A DNA stretch of 13,848 bases from Planctomycetaceae bacterium (lineage in GTDB: Bacteria > Planctomycetota > Phycisphaerae > Phycisphaerales > SM1A02), in the NCBI GenBank assembly GCA_027488265.1, contig JAIYCA010000046.1, forward strand, positions 1 through 13,848, written 5' to 3'. Made by a program: the position numbers and the translations under genes. A model generated the notes under the pieces. The model did not search any database. It had not been told where the DNA came from and was given only the letters and a program-made list of their open reading frames with translations. Below, in pieces: positions 7,603 to 13,848 of the stretch. Within the stretch, counting starts at the first letter, position 1; each line of letters opens with the position of its first letter.

Positions 7603-8952
7603 ATGGCCCGTGAACATCTGCCCATTCAAATTGGTTTGCCACGCGAGAGCGCATGGGAGATGGAGGAGTATCCATCGTCGCGGTATGTCGCGTTTGTCTG
7701 TGGTGACGAACTCCCCGATCCGGCCGATGCGTTCGACGCGCTCGGTGAGAGTTTCGGCGTTGCGCCGCAAGATATCGCACCGCTTCCAACCGAAGCGGAC
7801 GAAGTGCAATGGGCCTTTCGATGCCGCATTCCTAGTCGCACGTCGCCCATCCTCGTTTGGTGTGAGCGCGTTGGAGCCGCGGATGTTCCGGATGGCGAAA
7901 TCGCGGATGCGCGTTGGTCGATTCTCGTCGAAGCGCTGTTTGAATTGGCTGATCCGCTGCTCGATGCCGCGCGGCTTGGCGCGGTTGTTGCACGCGCCGG
8001 CGGCGCGCGAACGCGATTGATGCTCAACCCTGATCTTGGGGTTGTCTATCGCGTTGATGAGATCAAGCGACTCTTTCTCGCGAAGCGCGCGGGGGAATTT
8101 CTCGACGAACGGCATCTCTTCCGCGTAGAGATCGGCGCACGCGATCGCGCGAATGGTCCGTTTTGGCTGACAACCGTCGGGCTTCACCGCGTTGCGCGGC
8201 CTGAGATGGAAATGTTGGAGATTCCGGCGGACGAGTTGCACGCAGCGCTCGCGATGGTGGATGCGATTGCCGCGCGGTTTGTTTCGACGCCACTTCCTGC
8301 AGCGGGTGTTCCGTTTGAAGCGGGGGCAGATCTTTCGGTCGCGCTCGTTCCAGTCGATGAAGTGATCGAAACGATTTCGCCCGACATGCCGGGTGGTCCG
8401 TCAGACCGAGGAAGGATGCCACGCGCGCCGCGAGCAGCGATTTGCGCGGCAGGAAAGCGCGGCGCGTTTCGGCCTGTCTGGGTGCCACCGCATGAAGTGC
8501 TCCAGAAACTTACGCGCGGTGAAAGCGGTTTGTTGCGCTCCGAACGCGAAACGGAAGTCCAAGAGCGGCTCGCGCGACTGGAGTGGCCGGCGTTTCTCAG
8601 TGCGTTCGCGTCGCGATCGCAGTATCCCATGCGGCATTACTACGCGAAGATTGCGGAGACCCGCGCCGACGAGATTGTCGACGAGATTGTCGACGAGGTT
8701 GTCGACAAGGTTGTCGAGCACGTGTGGTTGGAAGTCGTTGAAGCGAGCGAAGACAGCGTGCGCGGCCGAAGGTTCGAAGTGGACCGACTTCGTGCGGTTG
8801 CGGCGGATGTGTCGACAACTTCAGCAGTCGGTTCCTTGGTGACGGCTCCGATTGCGCGGCTGAGCGATTGGGTTGTTACGGGAGTGACCACGCCGCGATC
8901 CGCATCGCCGATCGAAGTTGGCCCGCAGGCTGCGTCGATTTTGACAACGTGA
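7603..8952 (+). CDS. DUF4026/DUF2314-like protein with an in-frame DEIV repeat
   Basis: A 449-residue protein without signal peptide or membrane segment, probably cytosolic; its biochemical role is unknown. The C-terminal part fits DUF2314 (the YegJ-like family): helix SERETEVQERLARLEWPAFL, strand HYYAKI (345-350), then EHVWLEVV (372-379), a VRGR turn and PIARLSDWVV with the conserved Asp-Trp at 422-423. The middle part, with GPFWLTTVGLHR at 185-196 followed by PEMEMLEIP, resembles DUF4026, a domain I recall as a partner of DUF2314. Both assignments rest on recalled patterns, DUF2314 being firmer. Between HYYAKI and EHVWLEVV, where family members have a short loop, lies a four-unit repeat DEIV DEIV DEVV DKVV (residues 356-371). 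The ATG at 7603 gives a natural N-terminus. A gap of 166 bases separates it from the DUF58 gene, so membership of that operon is uncertain. Confidence 0.85.
   Translation: MAREHLPIQIGLPRESAWEMEEYPSSRYVAFVCGDELPDPADAFDALGESFGVAPQDIAPLPTEADEVQWAFRCRIPSRTSPILVWCERVGAADVPDGEIADARWSILVEALFELADPLLDAARLGAVVARAGGARTRLMLNPDLGVVYRVDEIKRLFLAKRAGEFLDERHLFRVEIGARDRANGPFWLTTVGLHRVARPEMEMLEIPADELHAALAMVDAIAARFVSTPLPAAGVPFEAGADLSVALVPVDEVIETISPDMPGGPSDRGRMPRAPRAAICAAGKRGAFRPVWVPPHEVLQKLTRGESGLLRSERETEVQERLARLEWPAFLSAFASRSQYPMRHYYAKIAETRADEIVDEIVDEVVDKVVEHVWLEVVEASEDSVRGRRFEVDRLRAVAADVSTTSAVGSLVTAPIARLSDWVVTGVTTPRSASPIEVGPQAASILTT
8668..8715 (+). repeat. 12-bp x 4 in-frame tandem repeat
   Basis: Units 8668-8679, 8680-8691, 8692-8703 and 8704-8715 follow GACGAGATTGTC, with G for A in the third codon of units 3 and 4 (ATT to GTT) and GAG to AAG in unit 4. 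The first two units are identical, which suggests recent slippage; the later two have diverged. Each junction forms the palindrome GTCGAC. The period is a multiple of three, so copy-number change keeps the frame. It encodes DEIV-type units. Confidence 0.95.
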
Positions 8953-9118
8953 ATACGCGTGCGGAACGTCGTTTCCTGCTTCGCCCATGAACGCGGAATG
9001 TCGTGATGCAGGGCGTCGCGATCAACCATGTCCTCACGCGGAGTGTGGTGACTCAGAATGTGGCGCCAATGTGAGACGCGGGCTCGCCTTTCGCGTGCAC
9101 TCGCGCCACAATGCACGG
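8953..9118. other. Gap before the DUF58 gene with an imperfect direct repeat
   Basis: This 166-base gap holds no convincing gene. Although the DUF58 frame is open back to an ATG at 8987, its translation there is Cys/Arg-rich and unlike the family. Two similar 21-base segments, 8991-9011 and 9036-9056, begin ACGCGGA and end CAG; they match at 17 of 21 positions with a 45-base period. No terminator was found. Confidence 0.5.
9107..9112 (+). promoter_or_regulatory. Weak -10-like hexamer (CACAAT) before the DUF58 gene
   Basis: CACAAT differs from the leuS hexamer TACAAT only in its first base and ends 6 nt before the ATG at 9119, the spacing seen at the other suspected leaderless starts. The missing first T makes it the weakest of the four. 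No Shine-Dalgarno sequence is present between it and the ATG. Confidence 0.2.
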
Positions 9119-10315
9119 ATGCCTGTCGCAAACGACATTCCGAAACGCCGAACCCGCGTCATCCGCGCGGGTGTGGTGTATGCGGGTGTGGTTCTTGCAA
9201 TCGGCATTGCTGCGGGCTCGCGGCCGAACAACCTGCTCGTGTGGGTGTTCGCGTGTTTGCTCGCGGCACTTGTCGCTTCTGGCATCGTGAGTGGCTTCAT
9301 GATGATGCCGCTTCGCGCGTTGCGCATCGAGCCACGGCGCGGTCGTGTTGGTGAGCCACTCTTGGTGCGTTACGAGATCCGAAACTCATCGCGCATGCTG
9401 CCGGCGTACGACTTGCACGTCTCCGAGGTGGATGCGACGAAGATGAGCGGCCTTGAGCCTGCAGGTGAAGCATGGATCCTTCATGTTGGTCCCGGCGATC
9501 GCGTGCACGCGGAAGCCGTGTTTCGTCCGACCCGACGTGGCACACTGCGACTCGCACGCTTCGAGGTGACATCGACATTCCCCTTCGACCTTTTGCGCAA
9601 GGTTTTGGTGTACACGCAACCAACGGAAGTGCTGATTCACCCCGAGGTTCTTCCGCTGCGCGATGGTGTTTTGGAGCGCGTGACGGCGGGTGGTGCCGGT
9701 GGCCAACGCATGTCGAGTCATGGCGGCGGTACCGACGACTTCTTCGGTGTGCGCGAGTATCGCCCTGGTGACAGTGTGCGGCAGATTGCGTGGAAGCGCC
9801 TCGCTGGAACGGGCAAACTCGCGTCGATTGAACGAAGTCGAAGTGTGCCCCCACGCGTGCGCATTTTGCTTGATCTCTCTCGGCCAACGAGCGCACTTCG
9901 CGTGACGGAAGGTGAAGACGCTCGCGAACTTGAAGAGCGTGCCATCGTGCTTGCTGCGAGTTTCATCGCGTATTGCGATCAACTCGGTTACGAGTACGCG
10001 CTGTCGGTTGCGGGCTTTCCGATTCCGCCGGTTGCACTTCGTCGCGGGCATTTCCATCGCGAGAAGATCATGTCGCTGCTGGCGGCACTTGATCTTGAGT
10101 TGCCGCGTACCGCCGGCAATGGACTCTCTTCGAGCGAAGAGCGCGCGACCACCATTGTGGTGCACGCGGATCGCACAGATACATCGGTGGCGCCATCCGA
10201 AGCATGGCATTTCACCGCACGGCAACTCGATTCGCTTGTCGCACGGGGACGAGCGGCGGTTCCCGCGGACGAAAGATCGCCCGCGTTGACGCAGCGTCGG
10301 AAGGAGCGTGCATGA
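9119..10315 (+). CDS. DUF58 domain membrane protein
   Basis: A 398-residue DUF58 (PF01882) protein. Two hydrophobic segments near the N-terminus (about residues 14-34 and 39-60, with NNLLVWVFACLLAAL) anchor it in the inner membrane. The family signature YRPGDSVRQIAWKRLA is at residues 214-229, followed by a von Willebrand-A-like strand ending in DLS (VRILLDLSRP), where metal-binding folds usually have DxSxS; here the motif is incomplete. DUF58 proteins are usually encoded beside a MoxR AAA+ ATPase and a TgpA-type transglutaminase, and are thought to act with them in assembly or quality control of envelope or secreted complexes. The transglutaminase is next and overlaps this gene by 4 nt, but no MoxR gene is in the window. 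ATG 9119 is preferred over the upstream ATG 8987 because it gives the normal short cytoplasmic N-terminus. Family assignment is firm; the client is unknown. Confidence 0.95.
   Translation: MPVANDIPKRRTRVIRAGVVYAGVVLAIGIAAGSRPNNLLVWVFACLLAALVASGIVSGFMMMPLRALRIEPRRGRVGEPLLVRYEIRNSSRMLPAYDLHVSEVDATKMSGLEPAGEAWILHVGPGDRVHAEAVFRPTRRGTLRLARFEVTSTFPFDLLRKVLVYTQPTEVLIHPEVLPLRDGVLERVTAGGAGGQRMSSHGGGTDDFFGVREYRPGDSVRQIAWKRLAGTGKLASIERSRSVPPRVRILLDLSRPTSALRVTEGEDARELEERAIVLAASFIAYCDQLGYEYALSVAGFPIPPVALRRGHFHREKIMSLLAALDLELPRTAGNGLSSSEERATTIVVHADRTDTSVAPSEAWHFTARQLDSLVARGRAAVPADERSPALTQRRKERA
10299..10306 (+). promoter_or_regulatory. Shine-Dalgarno sequence for the transglutaminase gene
   Basis: GGAAGGAG lies within the end of the DUF58 gene and ends 5 nt before the ATG at 10312. 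It fixes that start over the in-frame ATG at 10204, and together with the ATGA overlap indicates translationally coupled co-expression. Confidence 0.85.
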
Positions 10316-12606
10316 CGCTCCTGCGCCGACATCGCATTGCAAGTTTTCTGCTCGCGATCGTGGCAATCGTTGCGTTTTCCATCGCGGAACTCGACTTCAC
10401 CATGCTGTTCCTCGGCGTGGTTCTCGCGGTGCTAAGTTGGTATGTCACGGAAGGTCCGCGCGGTCGGACGTTGCCGGATTGGGCTGCAAACACGCTGGTC
10501 GTACTCGCCATCGCGTGGGAAGCATTCAGTTTCGTTTCGACGGGTGAACTCGCGGATGCAATGGGTGCGCTTGGTCGCACGATGGTTTGGATTCTCATCG
10601 CGAAATTGTTTTCGCGACGGACTCCAACAGAGGAGCGCCAGCGATTCGCGCTCTCGACGATGCTCGTGATCGCGGGTTGCCTCGAAAGCGTGCAATTCGC
10701 ATTCGGTCTTCTCGTGATCGTCTACGTTTGCGTTGCGATTTGGACGACGATGCTTTGGCGACTTGCGCGAAGTGCTGACGAAGCGCGACGTTCGCGCGAA
10801 TTGAGCCAAGGATTTGCGCCACCGCTCAAAATCGCTGTAGGACGTCGTTCTTCACCGCAATTTCGTGGGCTGGTGATCGCATCAATTCTCGTGGTGCTCG
10901 CAGGCGGTGTTGGCGTCTTCATTCTCTTCCCGCGTTTCGCCGAGATCGGGAGCGCGAGTATGGCGGGGCGAAGCGTCAGCGGATTCACGGACGAGATTCG
11001 ATTGCGTCGTGGCGATCGCATCACCGAGAGTCGCCGCGAGCTCTTCACCGTTCGCTGGATTGACCCAGACGGCTCCGCACGGCGCATGCTGAGACCTTTG
11101 CTTCTGCGAGGCGCAGTGCTCGGTTGGTATGACGCATCCGGTGAACGTTGGGTGCCGCTTCGTGCGGAGTCGGGCATTCGAACTGTGCGCACGCCCGAGG
11201 ATGGTGCATTCGCGCGACTGGCGCGAAATGAGCCGGACCCGCATGGCGCTGCAGCGACGGTGGACATCGAGATGCGGTCGTTCGCGACCGACGCGATCTT
11301 CTCGATCTACGCACCAATCGCGATTGCAACGAGCGAGCCACGTTCGGTCTCGATCGATCCTGCGACGCTCGTGTTGCGTGATGTCTCGACCGATCGCATG
11401 GGGCGCTACTGGAACTATCAACTGCAAGTTCAGCCGCAGCCGTCGACGGAAATGCTGCGCGCGCTGAGTGCGGGAACCGAACCCCGCGGCGCCTATCTCT
11501 CGTTTCCGATCGATGAGGTCAAGCCGCTTGCGGAGTCGATTCTCGCGGAAGTGCAAGCGAATAGCGGCCTGCCGCCGCGACCAACCGCAGACGCAACGGC
11601 AAGCGAGCGCGCGGTGTGGGGGCGCGAAGCGGCGCGCGCGATCGCGGCGTACTTCCGTACGACCTTCACATACACGACCGACCTCTCCACGCTGCCGCGT
11701 GTCGAAGGTGAAGACCCGATCGTGAGTTTCTTGACGCGCTATCGACGCGGTCACTGTGAGTATTTCGCCAGCGGACTTTGTGCGGTGCTGCGCTCGCTCG
11801 GAGTTCCAGCGCGCATCGTGACGGGCTTCATCGCGATCGAGTACGACGAGAACAGTGAGCACTACATCGTGCGTGAATCGAACGCGCATGCATGGGTCGA
11901 GGTGCGCACGGGTCCCGATGCTTGGATGGCGATCGACGCGACGCCCGAAGAGAGTTTGATCGAATTGCAGGAGCGGAATCGTTCATTCGTTGATCGGTTC
12001 CGATGGATCTACGGCAGCCTTGAGTTCTTCTGGAACTCGCGCGTTGTGAGTTACGACGCGTCGGTGCAGTCGACGTTTGCGAATCGCGTACAGGGATCGT
12101 GGCGTGATGCTGCCGGTGAGCGACTGTCGCAATTGCTCGCGAAGATGCGTGCGATCGCGACGGATCTTTCGCTCGGTCGTGCGGGCGGCGCTTGGTTTGC
12201 GACGATTGCGTTCGGCCTCTGCACGGCACTGCTTGCGGTGCTCATGGTGCGAAATCGGCGTCGGCGATTGCGGACGCGCCTTGGAGTGCTCGGTGCGACG
12301 CGTGCAGAGCAACGTCGACTCGTGCGCGACGCTGCGTTCTACGTTGAAGCACTCGACATGCTGGAGCGCGCAGGGTTCACCAAGCCCGCGCACTTGACCC
12401 CGCGGCTCTTCGCCGACGAACTGCGGACACGCGATTCGGCGGTCGGAAGTGCCTTCTTGGACGTCGTGGATCGCTTCTACAGCGTCCGATACGGCGGAGT
12501 TGGCGGCCAGACGAGCGCGTCTACAGGGGCCGATTCCCACCTTTCACTCCTTCTCGCGCTTCGCACGGCGATCCGACAAAACCGCGCGACTCGGCGAGCC
12601 GATTGA
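10312..12606 (+). CDS. TgpA-type membrane transglutaminase-like protein
   Basis: A 764-residue inner-membrane protein of the TgpA type (DUF3488, Transglut_core, DUF4129). The first ~220 residues carry about five to six hydrophobic segments, starting with IASFLLAIVAIVAF. A large, presumably periplasmic region follows. Its C-terminal part is a papain-fold transglutaminase core with the complete catalytic triad: Cys 482 in GHCEYF, His 526 in NAHAWVEV and Asp 542 in AIDATPEE. A last membrane helix (AWFATIAFGLCTALLAVLMV, ending just before RNRRRR) leads to a cytoplasmic tail resembling DUF4129 (ALDMLERAGF to VVDRFYSVRYG). Such proteins can be transglutaminases or cysteine peptidases; the substrate is unknown. 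The start is fixed by a strong Shine-Dalgarno sequence and the ATGA overlap with the DUF58 gene, with which it probably works. All expected catalytic residues are present. Confidence 0.95.
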   Translation: MTLLRRHRIASFLLAIVAIVAFSIAELDFTMLFLGVVLAVLSWYVTEGPRGRTLPDWAANTLVVLAIAWEAFSFVSTGELADAMGALGRTMVWILIAKLFSRRTPTEERQRFALSTMLVIAGCLESVQFAFGLLVIVYVCVAIWTTMLWRLARSADEARRSRELSQGFAPPLKIAVGRRSSPQFRGLVIASILVVLAGGVGVFILFPRFAEIGSASMAGRSVSGFTDEIRLRRGDRITESRRELFTVRWIDPDGSARRMLRPLLLRGAVLGWYDASGERWVPLRAESGIRTVRTPEDGAFARLARNEPDPHGAAATVDIEMRSFATDAIFSIYAPIAIATSEPRSVSIDPATLVLRDVSTDRMGRYWNYQLQVQPQPSTEMLRALSAGTEPRGAYLSFPIDEVKPLAESILAEVQANSGLPPRPTADATASERAVWGREAARAIAAYFRTTFTYTTDLSTLPRVEGEDPIVSFLTRYRRGHCEYFASGLCAVLRSLGVPARIVTGFIAIEYDENSEHYIVRESNAHAWVEVRTGPDAWMAIDATPEESLIELQERNRSFVDRFRWIYGSLEFFWNSRVVSYDASVQSTFANRVQGSWRDAAGERLSQLLAKMRAIATDLSLGRAGGAWFATIAFGLCTALLAVLMVRNRRRRLRTRLGVLGATRAEQRRLVRDAAFYVEALDMLERAGFTKPAHLTPRLFADELRTRDSAVGSAFLDVVDRFYSVRYGGVGGQTSASTGADSHLSLLLALRTAIRQNRATRRAD

Positions 12607-12692
12607 AAGAGTGGGGACGAGGGGGTTGTTTTCCTCGCGTCCGCGGGTTCGACCGCGCCTCACTCCGAGGTGCGCCCCGCGCGCCTGTCCGC

Positions 12693-12698
12693 AAGGAG
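12693..12698 (+). promoter_or_regulatory. Shine-Dalgarno sequence for the PilZ-like gene
   Basis: AAGGAG ends 6 nt before the ATG at 12705 and decides that start over an upstream TTG at 12603 that would extend the protein into the end of the transglutaminase gene. The 98-base gap between the two genes shows only weak inverted repeats. Confidence 0.85.
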
Positions 12699-12704
12699 TT
12701 TTCC

Positions 12705-13562
12705 ATGCCAGCTTCAAGATCACGAACGACCGAGTGGCGACGCTCTCTAGAACAACTGCGTTCGCGCGAAGGCGCGATTGAAATCGCGGTTGCCCGCGAT
12801 GGCACCGACGATGAGGCTGTGCTTGGCGCGAGTGATCTCGTGTGGCGTGTGCGTGTGCTGGACCTCTCCGATACGGAGGTTGCCGTGGACTTGCCGTTCG
12901 CACTCGGCCGCGCGGTTGAATTACCGGTTGGAACCGAACTCGTTGGCGCGATCGCCATTGGGCAGAATCGATGGATGTTCCGAACGAAGGTGATCGGCGC
13001 GTGGCAACCAAAGGCCCCGTATCCGCGATCGCATCGCGCGGTTCGACTCATGCTTCCAGATCATGTCGAGCGCTGCCTGCGCCGTGCAACGCGCGTGGAT
13101 GTTGCGTCGATCAATCTGCCGAAGGTCGAGATTTGGCCGCTCCTTGAGCCACGTTCGGTGTTGCCTGCACAGCGCGCAAGCGAAATTGCATTTCGCGCGG
13201 CAGTTGCTGGCGAGAAGCCGACGGCACCGAGCGATGACCTGCTTCCGACCATCGGTCCTGGCTTTGGCGCGACACTTGTCAATCTCGGCGGCGGCGGTCT
13301 TGGCATTCTCGTGGAACCAGCGGACGCCGTGGCGCTCTCGCGACATCGGCTGTTCTGGATTCGATTCACGCTTGGTGACGTGATGCCTGTCCCGGTCTGC
13401 TGCGCCGCGCGGGTGGTGCACACCCACATGGATAGTTCGCATCGGATCTACGCAGGTGTCTCGTTTGATTTCGACTTCAATCCTGCACATCAGCGCGTGG
13501 TCGCCGAACAGATCGTGCACGCGATTGAGCGACTGACCAAGGCGCAGCGGAAGGCTGCGTAA
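12705..13562 (+). CDS. PilZ-domain protein, YcgR-like
   Basis: A 285-residue soluble protein that probably binds cyclic di-GMP. Residues ~20-120 resemble the YcgR N-terminal beta-barrel: VRVLDLSDTEVAVDLP, then a polar G-x-x-L-x-G strand, FRTKVIGAW, and LMLPDHVERCLRRATR leading into the second domain. The PilZ motif RxxxR is RRATR at residues 126-130. The second PilZ motif, normally (D/N)xSxxG, is NLGGGGLG at 193-200, with Gly in place of Ser. Sixty-odd residues separate the two motifs, more than in a minimal PilZ domain, with an insert containing GEKPTAPSDD. The end, YAGVSFDFDFNP, is a typical closing strand, followed by a C-terminal helix. YcgR proteins brake flagellar motors, but no flagellar gene is nearby, so that role is not assigned here. 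It lies 98 nt after the transglutaminase gene and is followed by a terminator. Assignment to PilZ is by recalled motifs. Confidence 0.8.
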   Translation: MPASRSRTTEWRRSLEQLRSREGAIEIAVARDGTDDEAVLGASDLVWRVRVLDLSDTEVAVDLPFALGRAVELPVGTELVGAIAIGQNRWMFRTKVIGAWQPKAPYPRSHRAVRLMLPDHVERCLRRATRVDVASINLPKVEIWPLLEPRSVLPAQRASEIAFRAAVAGEKPTAPSDDLLPTIGPGFGATLVNLGGGGLGILVEPADAVALSRHRLFWIRFTLGDVMPVPVCCAARVVHTHMDSSHRIYAGVSFDFDFNPAHQRVVAEQIVHAIERLTKAQRKAA

Positions 13563-13594
13563 CTGCAGCGCGATTTGTTGCATCTCACACAAAG

Positions 13595-13643
13595 GCACAC
13601 AGGGCGCCATTCCGCTGGCGCCCTGCGTGCAAACGTGGTTTTT
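13595..13643 (+). terminator. Terminator-like hairpin after the PilZ-like gene
   Basis: CAGGGCGCC (13600-13608) pairs perfectly with GGCGCCCTG (13617-13625) around an 8-base loop. GCAC (13595-13598) with GTGC (13627-13630) extends the stem past one A/C mismatch. Five T bases follow at 13639-13643, but 8 bases after the stem, which is later than in a classical intrinsic terminator. It lies 32 nt after the TAA stop and probably closes the operon. Confidence 0.65.
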
Positions 13644-13655
13644 CGCTCGCGACTG

Positions 13656-13688
13656 GCGGGCTGCTGAAGCTTCGCTTCAGGTGCCCGC
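13656..13688. other. First hairpin of repeat copy 1 (copy 2: 13763-13795)
   Basis: GCGGGC (13656-13661) pairs with GCCCGC (13683-13688), and CTGAAGC (13664-13670) pairs with GCTTCAG (13674-13680) around a TTC loop. A 2x2 internal mismatch (TG/GT) separates the two stems. Both copies are identical here. Confidence 0.8.
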
Positions 13689-13703
13689 TCTCGCTCGCTT
13701 TCG

Positions 13704-13737
13704 CCGACCTCGCCGCGAGTGAATCGCGGCGGGCCGA
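13704..13737. other. Second hairpin of repeat copy 1 (copy 2: 13811-13844)
   Basis: CGCCGCGA (13711-13718) pairs with TCGCGGCG (13724-13731) around GTGAA. Outside a single bulged T, copy 2 continues with TCGGCC (13811-13816) fully pairing to GGCCGA (13839-13844). Copy 1 has CCGACC (13704-13709) instead, leaving two mismatches in this outer stem. Confidence 0.8.
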
Positions 13738-13848
13738 GAGGAGTCGTTCGCGCTCGCGACTGGCGGGCTGCTGAAGCTTCGCTTCAGGTGCCCGCTCTCG
13801 CTCGCTTTCGTCGGCCTCGCCGCGAGTGAATCGCGGCGGGCCGAGATG

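Larger units (their letters stand above)
13644..13846. repeat. Tandem pair of a 96-base structured repeat
   Basis: Copy 1 is 13644-13739 and copy 2 is 13751-13846, a 107-base period with an 11-base linker. They differ at only two positions: C13704 to T13811 and A13707 to G13814. Each copy folds into two strong hairpins joined by a CGCTCGCTTTCG-containing spacer. The array may continue beyond the window edge. It carries no gene and sits just after a terminator. It could be a palindromic intergenic repeat family, a structured RNA or a chromosomal protein-binding site. Confidence 0.9.

Noticed and set aside
6568..8241. 557-codon open frame on the minus strand
   Set aside because: It is antisense to the lipoprotein and the DUF2314-like gene, crosses their boundary, and has a basic, Cys-rich composition with no recognisable motif.
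8668..8715. CRISPR-like array
   Set aside because: The units are only 12 bp, directly adjoining with no spacers, and in frame within a gene.
8987..9118. N-terminal extension of the DUF58 protein
   Set aside because: The 44 extra residues are Cys/Arg-rich, do not resemble DUF58 N-termini and precede the natural start just before the first membrane helix.
13563..13848. Transposon end or attachment site at the 3' repeats
   Set aside because: The copies are direct, not inverted, repeats; there is no transposase, target-site duplication or tRNA nearby.

Overview
The window is about 60% GC and carries six protein genes, all on the + strand and closely spaced. The likely source is a member of the Planctomycetota, probably a Phycisphaerae-type lineage. 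This is an inference from three things: a LeuRS with large lineage-type insertions, a DUF58/TgpA-type transglutaminase pair with a YcgR-like PilZ protein, and the scarcity of Shine-Dalgarno sequences. No marker gene settles it.

Layout. Bases 1-350 are non-coding and rich in small hairpins. Next come leuS (351-3260, leucyl-tRNA synthetase), an FAD-dependent aromatic-ring hydroxylase-like monooxygenase (3345-4991), and a large helical lipoprotein of unknown function starting 4 nt later at a GTG (4996-7560). A cytosolic-looking protein with DUF4026/DUF2314-like features follows (7603-8952). A DUF58 membrane protein (9119-10315) overlaps by 4 nt (ATGA) a membrane transglutaminase of the TgpA type (10312-12606). 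The last gene is a PilZ/YcgR-like c-di-GMP receptor candidate (12705-13562). It is followed by a terminator-like hairpin and a tandem duplication of a 96-base, strongly structured repeat that runs to the window edge (13644-13846).

How the genes work together. Only the DUF58-transglutaminase pair is clearly a functional unit; this pair usually sits with a MoxR AAA+ ATPase, which is absent here. The other genes look like neighbours rather than one pathway: translation (leuS), redox chemistry (monooxygenase), envelope (lipoprotein) and signalling (PilZ). No mobile element, CRISPR array, tRNA or rRNA was found.

Most notable observations. (1) Three genes without a Shine-Dalgarno sequence (leuS, lipoprotein, DUF2314-like) have a TANNNT hexamer ending 6-9 nt before the start codon, and a fourth (DUF58) has a weaker match; this is the arrangement expected for leaderless mRNAs. 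The two genes with a clear AAGGAG have it 5-6 nt from the start. (2) A 12-bp x 4 in-frame tandem repeat (DEIV units) lies exactly between two conserved strands of the DUF2314-like domain. (3) In the 3' tandem repeat, the only two substitutions between copies both affect pairing in the same stem. I did not find a clearly new multi-gene system.
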